A stretch of DNA of 64,000 nucleotides, taken from assembly GCF_000264905.1 (NCBI RefSeq), contig NW_006763145.1:1014612-1078611 (forward strand), given 5' to 3'. The DNA is from Stereum hirsutum FP-91666 SS1 (taxonomy: Eukaryota; Basidiomycota; Agaricomycetes; Russulales; Stereaceae). The notes beneath the pieces are model-generated. The model made no database searches, was not told the origin of the DNA, and saw only the letters and a list, made by a program, of their open reading frames with translations. Within the stretch, counting starts at the first letter, position 1; every line of letters begins with the position of its first letter. The translations under genes and the position numbers were made by a program. This document shows, one piece after another, positions 45,001 through 58,242 of this stretch.

Positions 45001-47071
45001 TACGAGCATGCTGGAGTCGCCGTCGCCGTTTGGAGGATATTCGCGATATCATCATCCGAGAACTTTCCGTCATCACCACGTTTCAACCTGTACAGCAGTC
45101 AGTATGGATGTGGCAAGTAACAAGGGGATGCATACCCATCGAATGTGCGTTTGCTCGGATCGGGTTCAAGGCCGTGAACGATCTCCTTAAAGGCAGTAAG
45201 GAAATCCCCTGTGGTGAGCTCGCCGAACGGCTTGTTATGGAAGACCTTGTTGAAGGATTCTTCTGTCCACCTTTCGTCTTCTTTGGACATCGTCGGGTGC
45301 CACTGAAACGAGCCATGAGATACAAAACAAGGCACCAACGAAACATGTTACTTACCCTGTAAAGCACATTGAACTCGACGCTAACATGGTTACCTTGTCC
45401 TCGCCCGACGAGGATGCCCTCCTTGTTCTTGATTTCCTCTGCAAGATTATCAGAATCAAATGGCGCGCACCATAACAAGTATGAACATACTGAAGGCATC
45501 CATGTTCCAAGCGTTGCCTTCTCCAAGACCCAAGAAACCAGCAACATAATCACCCATGATGAGACTCATGAAATGACCGCCGTTGACTAGACGAGCGATC
45601 TGGAAGATCTCCTCGTCTTGTTCAGCGCGTTTCTTTTCGTCCTCCGGGGGTGGGTCGCTCCAATTGCCTCTCTCGTTGATTTTGAGGAGCTTCTCCGCGA
45701 TGAACTGATAGCAAGAACGTGAGCGAGAGCTACGAAGAATAAGTCTGAATCAGCAGCTCACGTTGTGGTTCCGCGATAGGATGACCAAAAGTGCACTGGA
45801 CGCGGGTGGAAGAAGGAGTAAACGCTCTTCGGAGAACGTATCCGGGTAAAGAAGCCCTCGCCCAAGAGACTTGTTGCGAACCTTGTCCTGGGCATCTTGG
45901 TCTAATGCAAACAAGTTAGATGGAGAATCAAGGTGATGTTCGCGATCGACACATACTGATTCCATATACAGGGCTGAGGTCGAGGTAGGAGCTCGTGTTG
46001 TTGACTTCCCAGTTGCGAGGGTCGGAGCGGAACAAACTGTGGGTGACGATAGTAGCAAAATGGAATACCAGGGACGAGTTCCCTAGAGATGCCGATCAGC
46101 ATAAACAAACGAACAAAGTGCGATAAATCATACCTCCGGGATGTTCAGGGTGCTTTAACATAAACTGGTGAGTATCGGTACGATGTGTCGAGGATATGGA
46201 CAAACCTTAGCACTGCGTTTGAAAAGGGTATCGTATACAAGACTTGCGTCTGGCAAGGCGGCCGGTGTAAGACACCACTTGCCCTGAACGCTTCGCGCAT
46301 AAGGACGGCCTGCTTGGCCAACAGAGGGGTCTTGGATGTTGTTACCTCCGCCGTCGGCCTGGCGCCACGAGTGGACCGGGCTGAGTTTGCTGGCGATGGG
46401 CTGCCGGTACTCAACATCAGAGTGGATGTTATAGTAGCAGCGACAAACTCACATGAGGAATCGTGTTGTAAAGCATGCCGACGCTAGTATCGGTCAGTTT
46501 GTTTGCGATTAGGTCGCCTGGTGGTAGACGAGACAGTACGGTAAGTCCAGCAGCGAACTAGAGAGAATCGATGAGCGAGAGGATCCCGACGGTGCGTGTA
46601 GCATAGAAAGACCCACAGCGCCTTTACGGTCATCTTCTTCTTCGGGGTTGACTGCCAATTCAAGGAAGCCTTGCTGGAAAAATGAAGTATTATGTGAGCC
46701 ATAAGAAAATGGAACAGTGAAATATATATAGACTGACGACATGCGCAGGGTTTGGACGAATGAATCCCTTGTCCACCTGACTCTTGACCTGAAAATGGCG
46801 TGGTCAGAACAAATTGATGCTAAGCAGCGATGGAGAGCAAACCCGTTTTATGATGTTTGAAACGCCAGAGTGTCCTTCAGGACGCATGTTGGCATCTACG
46901 CCGACTTGCCAGTCATAGTGGCCCTGAAAAGGAGGTGCATCAGCGTCGGTAAATTCGCATCAGCGCGTCATAAAAAGCACGTACATCTGGGGAGATTGGA
47001 AGAGGACGAGAAGAGAGATAACGTTCGTCCGCACCCAAAGAGAATGCTTGGAGGGGAGTGATGCTGGCCAT
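42001..47071 (-). CDS. Psi-factor-producing oxygenase (linoleate dioxygenase-P450 fusion)
   Basis: Ppo enzymes oxygenate linoleic acid in an N-terminal haem-peroxidase-like dioxygenase domain and rearrange the hydroperoxide in a C-terminal P450 domain, giving oxylipins that control sporulation. The start MASITPLQAFSLGADERYLS is at 47071 and more than 20 small exons follow. Dioxygenase signatures: WRQADGGGNN with AGRPYARSV, NNTSSYLDLSPVYG, LSRNHN and EFNVLYR|WHP, whose Tyr and His match the catalytic Tyr and haem-ligand His of PpoA; an intron splits that motif. P450 part: EAMR (ExxR motif, split by an intron), LHPQFVGLWRK and GCGFHGCPG with the haem-ligand Cys. That Cys is present here, unlike in some PpoC-type proteins, so diol or isomerase activity is likely. 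The C-terminal 16 residues and the stop at 42001 are uncertain. Confidence 0.82.
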
Positions 47072-49311
47072 TGTGAAGGAAGCCGATAAAGGATTAAAGT
47101 CGATGCCTGAAAGTACTTATACAAAGCCTGGATAGTTGACCGTCCCAGTCTTCGGATGACACCTCGGACGCTTCTGTATGGATCAATGGAATGTACAATG
47201 CCGTACAAAGGCAAAATTAGTGATTCCCATCCTAGGCTCGGAATAGGGGTGCCATCATGTCGCAATGACCTGCTCCAAGCACTCCCACCGGAGTACTTGC
47301 ATAGCATCAAGAATACGTGGTCGAGCCGGGCACATAGAGTCATAAATTTTGAGTACTTGTTCACAATTTTTGGGAGAATCATAGCGAGTATTTTCTTCTG
47401 GCCCTGATCTTGCGAGCAGCAACCGTGCACGTCGGCCAGATGTCTAGCGCAAACGGGCGATGAATGTTACTCTGCGCGTACGGCCGATCAAGGTATGAAT
47501 GGCATCGTATTCATTGAGCGAGCTCGACAGAGAACATGGAAGAGCGAACAGGTGAGCGTAGCCGATATTAATGGTTTGAACCAAACATGTCGGCGAAGAG
47601 TGAACCGGAGACGGTATGTACGTAACCGGCGCCAAATGTGTGGCACGGCAACGGCCTAGGTCTCCTCAACTCCGCTCTTCAACCGCTCTTTGTCTCCTCC
47701 GCTTCTTTCTCTCAATTTTGGCACTGCGAGCTGAAATTATATTTTTATCGCTCAAGACTGCTTGCTCATATCTCTTCCAACGACCCAAATATTTTGCAAT
47801 GCTCCTAGTGTTCAGCACTTGAATTCTTCAGACGCGCAAAGACGAACGACGGATCTCTTACGACTACATAATCATCATCAGAAAATCTGTTGTCATGACT
47901 TGATCTTCTGAGGTTCTAATCTGAGCGTACAAGACCACAAGCAATGCTTGTAGATGTGCTTGTCAGATCTGGTCATTTACCGAGATCTTTCAGGGTCTTT
48001 TGCCCAACTGTGCACTTCTTATCGAGTACCCTTCTCTGTCGCCTCTAAAGGTTCGTATAAATACAAATGCGTCCGAAGGCTACATCACTACCTGTCGGGT
48101 CGGGTAGGAGCTATCTGAGGAGCGGGGTTTCAGAATGACGGTACTGAGCTTCCTGATGAAAGTACTGAACACCTTTCGAGTCGTGTCACCACTACTCTGA
48201 CCAATAGAAATGTGAGTATATGACAATTCCATCGACCGTACTCCCCTTCACACGTAAAGAAATTATAGCTCAGCCACATTCGATATTCTGTCAATACACA
48301 GAAGCGGGATTCCCGAAGCTGTCGAGCACGCTCGGTAAACGAGTGGGGCGATGTTCTCGACGTCGACGAGTGGCGTTGGTCTCACGGTGGGGCTTACCAA
48401 CCACAGCGGCGCAAACATACGTTGACAGTGGTATCGTTACGATGGGGCAGGCGCGGTACTCTTCAAGGTTTTGCGACTCGCATCGATGAGCTCTCCTTGC
48501 TCATCGGATGTCTTCGAGAAACACCCACTTACGCATGTTGCGCCGATGTTGTGCGGACGGAAATGGGTTTTACTTCCTTTCAGTCCCTTCAGTGCTCTGT
48601 CGGGGATATGCATGGATTCAGTTGCTCCACCTCGACCCGACTGATGCGAGCGAATCCCAGAAGTGCACTACAGCTTCTTTCAATTACGCGCCCGTGACTT
48701 CTAACATCATCCCCTGTTCCATATCTCGCAGAATGAGATGTCGGCAGATGTCGGCGCAGGTCCTCGGAAGTCTAAAACGGTGCAGTGCGAATGACCATGC
48801 CTTGCCAGACACCACGGGGAAGAATGGCCATGCATGCTCTTCGAACGAGTTGACAGTGCTTCCATTCATGAGGTCAAGGACACGGTGTGGCGAGCGTGAG
48901 GAACACTTGGATAATGCTCTCCGTCGGTGTAATATCTACAATGGGAACTCGACAAATACTACGAGTTTTGAGTCACGAACGAGCCTTTCAGCGAGGATTC
49001 TGAGCCAGAAGGTAATTTTATGTCAATATACGCACGAAACATGTTTGTTTTTCATTGGGTTCGCTTGGTTCAATGTCACAAGACAATTTCTTCGTGTGAA
49101 TTATGTGCACGAGTCAACTGCGCTATCATATGGTGCAGCACTACTCAAATATATGTACATGTCATTCAAACACGGCTACGAACGCTTCGGTTTGAAAGAG
49201 GAGACCACCACCACCCAAGTCAAGAACACATCATCGCAAGATAAAGCATATAGTAAAAAGTTCGAAGTCAAAGACATCACGCCGACTCTGCCTCGACGTC
49301 GGTAGTAGAGT
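47072..49311. other. Gene-poor region left of the DUF2235 gene
   Basis: 2.24 kb with no recognisable gene. There is a TATA-like TATAAATA near 48057 followed at 48135 by a 21-codon frame, and a 265-codon + frame (48508-49305) whose composition and lack of domains suggest chance. Regulatory sequence or decayed genes are both possible. Confidence 0.35.
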
Positions 49312-51461
49312 CTACTCCACCCACGTAGGGTCAACTTGCATCTCCGGACGCGGAGTATACTTCTCCGGCTTGCCGTTCGCCGTCTGGACCAAGTCTGCAT
49401 CCATCCGGATCTTCACCGACCTGTGTATATTGATCCCTTGCTTCTTCTGCTTAGGGATCTCGCGCGGATATCCCATGTTTACCCTGTACAAAACATCACA
49501 TCAGTACACATCCCCAGCTAACATCGAGAGCGAGACCAAAAGAAACATACGTATATGTATCGAGCATCAATCGGTCTGGTTTGTTCGACCTGACCTTCAT
49601 GGGAAGGTACTCCAAGAGCCACCAACCCCAGGCCAGCTGCAGCTGATCATACATTGGGCACAATGCGTCCCTCAGGTCCTCCTCCTCCTCCGTCAACGTG
49701 CCATAGTCGCCTGTCTCGCCGAACGCCTCGACCTCCTGATCGACCTCGTGCCCGTGAATGGGAGGATAGGAGACAGACATGATCGGCGGTGGACGGTCGC
49801 GAACGAAAGGGTAGAGATGGTCTGGGTCCATGCCGACGTACTTGAAGAGGTCGCGGTGGAATTGGATGCCAGTGTTGCAGCGGAAACATTCGCGGAGCAT
49901 CCATCTCAATGGGATGCGAGCGAGCGAATGACGAGTTCCGTTCTTGACGGATCCACCGCCAACATCTGGTTCGCAACACAGTCCGCGTTAGCGTCGACGT
50001 CGGGCTACATTCATAGACGAAGAAAAAACGAACCACAATGGCAGCCAGCGAACCAGACCTCCTTGACATCCGTCTCGACGTCATAATACTCCGAAAATTC
50101 GCGTTCGAGATGTCTGGCCCCCACCTTTTTCCCGGCATGCGAATGTGGGTTGTGGGGGTCCGTGTCCGCGTGCGAGTTCTTCGGTTTCTGGTTCGAGCGG
50201 GGCATTTCGCCTGGCTTGGTTCCGAGCTCGTGGACGTGAGGTGGCGTCTTCTGGAAGTGATTCACGCGGAACTTGACACGGTGCTCGTCGAGCGCAATAG
50301 CGTGGCGGAAGTAGCGGACTGCGGTGTTGGATGTTGTGAACGGGAGGTGGCGAGGGAAGAACCCTACGGAGGCAACGGTGTCCCTATGAGGAGTCTTGGG
50401 TCTCAGTCTGCTGTCCTTGAATGACGGACAGATATAGCTTACCAAACGCCGATGAACTCGATCTCAACGTCCACCGAGAACGTTTTCTTGAAAAGCGTAC
50501 TCTGCTTCCAACCTTTTTCATTGTCAGAGGTGAACATCTGCCACCATCGTCGGCGCAAGATCAACAGACCGTAATTCAAGATCAGAAAACAATCTACGTA
50601 CCTTGTACGCGAAAGGCACTTGTTGCTTGTTTGACGCTGGAAGAAGCCCGACCTGAGGAACGAAGCAATCAGCGACGAGGATCGATAGATTACAAAGTCT
50701 GAACTGACTTTGTGAATCATTCCGGCTAACGCTCTGGCAGTATACGCTCCTCGAGAGAAGCCAAAGATGCAAATTTTGTCCATCGCCTGGTCTAAGGTCC
50801 AACAATTATCAGACGGGAGCATCGAAGATTGGGAGGGACAAACTCACAGTGCTCCATAAGGAATTCATACCCACCTGAAAACCGACAGTCAGATGGTAAG
50901 AAAGCTCAGCAACGTAACATACTCACCCATAACGTGAGCATCGAGGTTCTGCGCAATGGCCATATCCATCGTCTTCGAGTACTTTGCGTACGCGGGAGTC
51001 GCAATCTGCGGGATAGTGTAGGTCCCGATACCCGCCTTTAAAACATCCATTTCAGTAAAGAAAAACATCTCAAAATCGCTGATAGGCGTACTAACCTGAT
51101 AATAGACCATCTGCTGACTACGGTCATCCTTCTTGAGCATGGAAAAGAACTGCACAATGTTCGAGTTCTGCACCGAACCACATTAGTAACCAAATAATCG
51201 ACGTGTAGGATCATTAACACTGACGTCGTCATCAAATTGATCGCCTGTGCCATCGTAACAGACAACAAGGGTGCGGTAGTCATGGGTTGGTGGAATCACA
51301 GTATCATCGTATGTGGAACCGCCGTAGCCTCTGTCTTCGCTTAAGTCGCCACCAGGAGAAGAGACGGTAGATGAACGAGAGGGCTTAGGTCTTTCTTTAG
51401 AAGTTGTGCCGTTCACAGTATCGCTAGCGGTGCGAGTGGGCATTTCAGGAGCGGGTGACAT
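49312..51461 (-). CDS. DUF2235 alpha/beta hydrolase (T6SS Tle1-like phospholipase domain)
   Basis: DUF2235 proteins share the fold and catalytic triad of Tle1-type phospholipases; many fungi encode cytosolic members of unknown substrate. Start MSPAPEMPTRTAS at 51461; exon 1 is 51225-51461, with several short introns after. Motifs in order: TLVVCYDGTGDQFDDD, SNIVQFFSMLKK, AGIGTY, the nucleophile elbow FGFSRGAYTARALAGMIHK (Ser in G-F-S-R-G), EIEFIGVWDTVASVG (acid), VWFAGCHCDVGGG and ARIPLRWMLRE. It ends MQVDPTWVE. A His/Asn/Pro-rich insert (DPHNPHSHAGKK) precedes the AGCH block. All expected family blocks are present. Lipase activity is inferred from the family only. Confidence 0.85.
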
Positions 51462-54400
51462 GGTATGAGAAGGGGGAAAAAGTTGGAGCAGTGCTCATCA
51501 ATGGATGAGAGCTATTTACCAATCGCCAAACGAATTGATAGCTTCCAGGCATGTTAGGCGCTTACTGACACCGTTCCATGGAAGTCAGGATCAAGAAATC
51601 TGCATGAAGCGAAGATACTGAGTGACTGTCAGATGTGATCCAAACAAGTTCGTTTGTGGGCGGTTGTGAGAGCGATGATATTCCTATTGGGCAGGCGAAG
51701 CGAAGAGCACCACCGCTCCGGAAGCATGACTGGCCGGAAGCGCATCTGGTGGAAACATTCAAGGAGATGCTAACAGGAGCATCTTGAGAGGGAAGATGAC
51801 AGTCCGTACTTGTCGAGAGCATTTACGCCGACCTCGCAAGACAAAAAAACGCTCTGGGGCCTAGTTGACGTGTATTGCTGGGCCCCTATGTGGCGTTGAT
51901 CGTCTTGGTGGACTCAACAAGCACCCTATATTCCAGACCGTCAACTCCATTGCGGATATGACAGAGACTGATATGAGGATAAAGAACCAAATAGCGAAAG
52001 GCAAGCTCCTTGTTACCAGGACAGGGTGACACCAGTGCATGTCATGATCTAAGAATTGTTTCTGCCACTGATGTCGATAAAGCCCCTATGGCTTAAAAAT
52101 GGATACAAGCTCGGCGCTGACCCAATCATGCTCAAAAAAAAACTCAGCCACATCGTTTTATTACGTATGATCCAGTAGCAGAGAAGCGATGCCATGTCAA
52201 TGAACGTACGGAGTGTCTCGAGACAAGCCAGGGTAACGCATCTCCAAACTCGGGGGGATGTAGCAAGCGCGTTAGAAGACTCATTTCCGGCCTTCCTGGA
52301 AGCGTACAGCGACGCTTGAAGAAGAAGTATCTGAAAAAGCATAGACAGAGGAGGCGTCATACAGAATCGCCCCGTCAAAAATCATGCGACCCTAATAGGT
52401 AATAAGTTTCAGCATACGACAAGCAATACCGACTGCTTCGATGCATACTCCGTGCCTCCGACAGACACCGCCAAGTTTTGACAGCTTGCTCGCTGGCAAA
52501 TGAAAGTCGGGGATAGCAGGAGGGCAAGTTATACGGAGGACGATACCGTTGTTCAATGCACTCATACGTACATTGGAGAATATATTGGAGACCCTACCGG
52601 TGACCGTTAGTGGACGTGATACACGATTACCAGCCCCGGAGATCAAGTTAATGTCGTCCGAACACAGGGCAATACCGACGATGGCGGATCCAGGACGAAC
52701 TGCCCTGCGTGCCTGTGGATCCTACACTCCATTCATGGCATCTATTCACGCTGTACTCTTATACACCGTTCCGCTGTCTGATACACTTTCGAGGGCTAGA
52801 ATCCGATGGCTTTGACAAACAAGGGGTTTGACCAAGGTTTGACAGTTGTTCAAGGACTCCTGGATGGGTGGCGCGGGGATCCGCGGAATGCACAGGCCTG
52901 CAGCTCTGTGATGCAGAGGATGGAACTTGAAGGCTTTGCCTTCGTATCGTTCAAGACACGGTTCAAAAACGACAATCGACGAGTCCTTAGACTCGCATTC
53001 GAGTCAGGCAGGTTCTAGGCGATGTTTCACTGGTAGGATGGCCACCAGCATGACAACCATGATTCGTGACGACTCTCCTTTGCACTGGCGTAGACAACTG
53101 GTTTGCGAGCTCAAATCGCTCAAGATTGACCAGAAGAGCGATATCGAGATCATTCTGAGGAGCAGAAAAGTCGAGACCTTCGCATGCCTGCTCTACCTCG
53201 TTACATTGGCCACCAGCCTCCTCTTTTGGTGCTGTGGGAACAACTTCGTCAGCTTCGTCTACGCGCCACCGCATCCAGAAGTTCTTAAGCAGCTGGGAAG
53301 GTGCACTTTGGCGTACTCTCTGATCTCGCGATATGATGAATGTCGAGTGTATCATCGGCCGTAAAACTCGCCAGATGAGAAGTGTTAAGGGATTGGGCAC
53401 ACCATGCGAATTAGATTGTAATTGACCGACAGCTCCATCTCTGCTGGGAGGTCGTTAACACAGTTGCGCAAGTTCATGCCAGTGGATTATACTGAAGAGA
53501 AGATCAGATACAAATGCGACCACGAAGTCTTGAGGACAGCGAGTATGCTGCATGCCATGGTTAGGGACAGGAACATGATGATGAGACTCTTTAAAGGACT
53601 CAATCCACAGAGGAATGCTGTAAAATTCCATCCGTCTTGTGCAGAGTAAGCAAAGCTGTTGGGAGTGTCGACAGAATGAGTAGTCATAAGAAGGGCAGGC
53701 GAGGAGGAAAGGCAACGGAAAGGACGATTAGACCGCGCGGCGCGAATCTTGCACGACACAGCGGAGTTTCAATAATTACGTTACATAAAATGCCACGTTG
53801 ACTCGACGCGTGTTGACCCGATCGTCGACGTCCGAGTCGTCCTGAAGCGCGATATTCATTCTGCTTTGTACACCCATATGCATGAAGGTACCCACTGGAC
53901 AAAATAGAGCTGTCAAAGCCTCACGTGCGCGGCTGAGCCCGCTACCTCTTCAGACTATATCGAAGATTTCAATCTTTAACAACTCGAAACTCGAGGTCTT
54001 GAACTCGAGCCGCCTTGAACTTTACAGTATTGCGGCTTCACTAGAGGCAATGGGTGGTCAATTGTATTCAATCTATACCTAATCATGGAACGTGTATTGA
54101 TTCTTGGAACATCCTGGTTCCGTGGATCAATTTCGTCGTATCCTTTCTCTGCTTTAGTAGATCAGTTACAGTCGTATGCCTTTCTTCAAGTTCGGGGCTC
54201 AGAACTCAGTGTTCACACGTAAGAAATTTAGAGACACTTTCAAAGTGTGGATAAGTACGATACCATAAATAGTAGTGCATAACTAATAGATACAATTGTC
54301 TGGTGGGATACTGCCAAGATGCTGCTGTATGAGGCGAGAAAGTATATATCGATGAAGTTGAACAAAGGAGCGTAATGAGACGTTCAAGCGTCCACAACTG

Positions 54401-54473
54401 GGCGGAAGGCGATGCTTTAAGGTATACAATAGTCTCGTCATCAAATGAAATAGTGGTAGCAAGTCGAGACGAC
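51462..54473. other. Gene-poor 3-kb region
   Basis: No recognisable family on either strand. Short frames at 52806-53018 (+), 53041-53363 (+) and 53422-53649 (+, 75 codons) are the longest candidates but show no motif, splice support or partner. It may be regulatory, contain a lineage-specific small gene, or be decayed transposon sequence. Confidence 0.35.
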
Positions 54474-56732
54474 TCACGTTGTTCGGATATTTGGGGAGCA
54501 GTGATAACCAAACCACATATCTGGTTTTTTATGTCCATCACCTCCAATCTTCAACTCGTAATTGAGTACGATGTGAAGCATCAGGGCCTTCAAGACGTGC
54601 GAAGCCAAAAATCTTCCGGGCTATAAAATAGAATACAGGATATTGATCGCGGCGATCAGGAGAAAAAACATTCGAACGTACACTGAAGTACAACGTCAGT
54701 TAACACTACAACTCGAATTCTGATATAAAAAGGTGCTCGTACCATGCATGTTTTCCATGTCCAAAAGGAAGAAAACCTGGGTTGGTCATGATCATGGCGC
54801 TTTTTTCCACCGAACTATTGGTGGTCACAAAACGGTAGGGATCAAACGTTTTCGCGTCCTCGTAGAATCTATCGTCCACATGAGGGGTGAACGCAGCGGA
54901 TACCATGGAACCCTCGGGGACAACAGTACCATCGGAGAACATGAAGGGTTTGAGCGCCTTTCTTGGGAAGCCCACTGTGTGTACAAATTGAGCACATATA
55001 TAAGTGGCAACAAACACACGGGGGACATACTCGAGCCAATCCCGTACAGTCTCATCGATTCCTTGAAGAAACTGTCCATCAAAGGGAGGTTACGCATGCA
55101 TGTTCGGGTCCATCCATGCTTTCTCAAGGTGCGCTCCGCTTCCTCCTTCAGTGGTTGCACATATGTCGGATGAGTGGCCAGAGCAAGTAGAGCCTGCACG
55201 AATGTCTAGACGTGATATGTTAGCACTTCCCAAGAACCCTGAGGCGCGCACATACTAGTGACGTTCCATGGATCGCTGCGGCATTGATAGCTAAAATGCG
55301 GGTCTCTAGAGATCTTGTTTCCCGTTCACTGCCCACCGCAGCATGGAGCAGCCAGGATAAAACATCATTCTGAGTGGAATTTGTCAGTTAACGCTTCGAA
55401 ACCAAGAGTAAAGAGTGCCAGTCTCACAGGCTCATCCGACCATGAGAGGGACTGCATCGTCAGTTTTCTCTCTTCGATGGCAGGACCAAGGACCCTAGAG
55501 ACGGCACGGCCCCGAATGTTCTGCACGACAGAGAAAACATGCCCGACGATCCTGTATCAAAACGAGTCAAAAACGACCTTGTGGGGTACCGAGATTACAG
55601 TGAGGCTGTGACTTACGGACGAAATACGCGTGGAAAAATGTGTATAACTGAGCTCATGAACATCACGTTATTCACCGTGAAGCTACGAATAAGTCGATTG
55701 TATTCCGCATCACGACCTGCCATTCGTAGTTTGTAAACTTGGAAACATTGGAAGATATCTTTGACGCTCACAGAGGGGAGCTCCGACTATGATTCGGCTG
55801 AATGAGCGCGCCATGACTTGGGTGATCCCGTCGACAATGTTGACCTCGGTCCAACCAGAGCTTGCTGATGTTCATCAAAAGATCGGCATATATTTATAAC
55901 GATGATAAATAGAGAAAGCCCACCTTCGCTACGGTGCCCTATGACTTCGTTGAATGCTGGGATGATCTCGTCCAGAATCTCCCTTGTGAGATGATCCAAG
56001 TGACGAGTCAACTAGAGCATAAACAAGTGAGAGATCGTCGCAAATCAGGACATACTTAGGATACTTTGACCTACTCCAGCTGCCAAAAGAGGTACATGGT
56101 AAGGATTTGAGTGTACTTCCGGAGCCATTGTGTACGAGATCTGTAATTCCTATATCACACCAAGCAATTGAGCCATGATACAAGTAGTCCGTGAGGACAA
56201 CGCTACATACGTCATGTGCGGAATGAGTCAGCGAAAGTACGTCGTCGGGCAGTTGGTGAAGTTCATCCACTGGAATTAATGCATGTGTCAGCTACTTCTA
56301 TCATCGCATATGGGTCAATCAGAAGGGTATACGAACCTAAAGTGTCTCCGGTGATCAAGACCAGCCATCCGGACCATCTCGGGATAACAAAAGCCTTTCC
56401 AAAATGCTTCGGAGCCATCTTCGTCAGAAAACATCGTGGTCTATCAAAGGATGCTACCATAGGACATACTTTAAAGTAGCCTTCGTTGATAAGGCCTTGT
56501 GAGTTGTAAAGGAAGCGTAGTCCACATGCATGTGACCACAACCAGTGTGGCCGATGAAGAAGCGGAAGGAAAGTCTGTCGGATCACCAAAATCAGTATGT
56601 CCTACCTGTGAAAGCTAGTAACATCATAAAATGAAAGGACATGTTACGCACTGGGGTAGTTAGAATCGATATCACGTAGACCACGAGCCGCATGTTGATC
56701 GCGAAAGCCAGCAGGAGAACCCATTCATTCAT
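54474..56732 (-). CDS. Cytochrome P450, copy 1
   Basis: Microsomal P450. Start MNEWVLLLAFAINMRLVVYVI at 56732 gives an N-terminal membrane anchor. Downstream exons contain PRWSGWLVLITGD, a TNxx-type I-helix region (NAAAIHGTS), KESMRLYG (ExxR), ALKPFMFSDGTVVPEG, DAKTFDPYRF (PERF-like) and the haem loop LPFGHGKHA-C-PGRF. The Cys codon is assembled from TG (exon ending at 54743), a single T at 54682 and CCC GGA from 54620 on; see findings. The end KPDMWFGYHCSPNIRTT with a stop at 54474-54476 is typical of fungal P450s. One splice near MSP|..RKALKPF does not fit a simple GT-AG phase, so the gene may be partly defective or mis-modelled. The substrate is unknown. Confidence 0.7.
54682..54682 (-). 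other. Putative 1-nt exon in P450 1
   Basis: On the minus strand the base T at 54682 is bounded by ...cttcag upstream (intron 54683-54742, 60 nt, starting gtacga, with a CTGAC branch-like site) and gtacgt downstream (intron 54621-54681, 61 nt, ending ttttatag). Including it restores GKHACPGRF; skipping it gives CPEDFW. Confidence 0.5.
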
Positions 56733-58242
56733 GCATAGTTCTAAGAAATGAGCGAGAAGATATTTTTGAGATGGGTAAGGAAATGATCCAATGGTCCGTA
56801 TGTCTGTTGTGGTGTTCATCGCAGAGGGAAGTGAGTCTTTAAAGGCCTTCGAAGATCGCTTATATATACCCGTGATCCACCAGTCATTCACGAAAACAAA
56901 AAGCAAACTCTCGAAAGATACGCCTTCCCACAAGTATCACGCTTTCCATCCGTGCCTTGAAACCTATGTGAAGAGCGTGTCCAACCTCAATCATGCTTTC
57001 ATGACGCCCCGCTCATGTTTTCCACCGGAGCCGAAGCAAAAGATGTACTGGAATATGAGCCGAGACGATTTATCAGATCAACACGAGATTCGGAAGTTCC
57101 TTGAGAAGTCGGCCACCACCATCATCCACATGAGCACATCAGAAGAAGAGACAGGCCTCAGTAGCACGATTGACCTAGAATGGCTACCTGTGGAGAGGTA
57201 ACAGCTGAGCGCGCACAGCAGACAATTTTACATCAGCCTGTATGTGATCTGTGCATGATGTATCACCTGAAGATTGGGTGCCATGAATCCTATGAAGTAG
57301 ATGCTCACCTCCGGTTCATCTCGTAAAGGGAGCCTTATGTTGAAAACTCTCCTTGAGAGACCCGAATCATACATCGGTCCTCGGAGTTGTTGAATCTCGA
57401 CAGGCGGCGGATATCCACTGCTGGCAATCCTCCTGAGGCTGTGGTTGCCTAAGAGAATCCAAGAGTGCTTAGGACAAAGCTAGCCAGCCAAAGAACATCT
57501 GTCAAGTTCGGAAAAGATATACACTTCACATGCAGAATGGGCTGAAGAATGTCTTCCGGTGCGATCCTGAACCTGTAGGTAAATCAGAGCCACCTCGGGA
57601 TAGAACCATGAGCGCTGGCCGGAAGCCATGGACAAAGACCCGGAACCGCACCGAGCCACGCACTTATGCGCCGAGCCGACGGCACCCGTCGGCGTGGCGG
57701 CGCCACATCAACACCAGTCAGTCACTTGATATTGGTGCGTGTCTTGTGAGCTCATTGGAGAATGCATGCGAGTCCAAAAAGACTAGTATCCACCCACATT
57801 GCATAACGTATGGACGCTTTAAACTTGACATGGTTGTTACACCATAGAAGTCAGTAGATTATGAACGTGGATTGAACGTGGAGATGATCATTATCATGCC
57901 CCTCGCCCAACAGCCTCATCACCTAGCGGACAGCCAGTCCTATTCTTTGGCGGTAATCATGTACCTCAGGTCTACCTATTGATGTTACAAATGTTGAACA
58001 CATTGCCACATCCTCGTATACACGCTACTCAACAGCCCTCTTCCATTACACAATCTGATGGGTCAACAAACAGAGAGAGACTGATTGGCGCCGTATGAAT
58101 CCACATTCTGTCCGGAGCTACGGTCTGCTGCTCGGAATGAATGCGTGCGTAACTCCATGTCAGTCGTCAATGTATTTGTACCGTGACGAACATGACTACG
58201 CAGATTTAGTACCAAACGACAGGACTGGAGAAACAAAAGAAG
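56733..58242. other. Intergenic region, P450 1 to DUF6533 gene
   Basis: 1.5 kb. A minus-strand TATATATA-type element at about 56850-56862 lies 120 bp upstream of the P450 1 start. A 136-codon + frame (56791-57201) and a GC-rich patch near 57630-57710 show no domain. No gene called. Confidence 0.35.

Noticed and set aside
48508..49305. 265-codon + frame
   Set aside because: Irregular composition, no domain, no splice context and no homologous neighbour; most likely chance.
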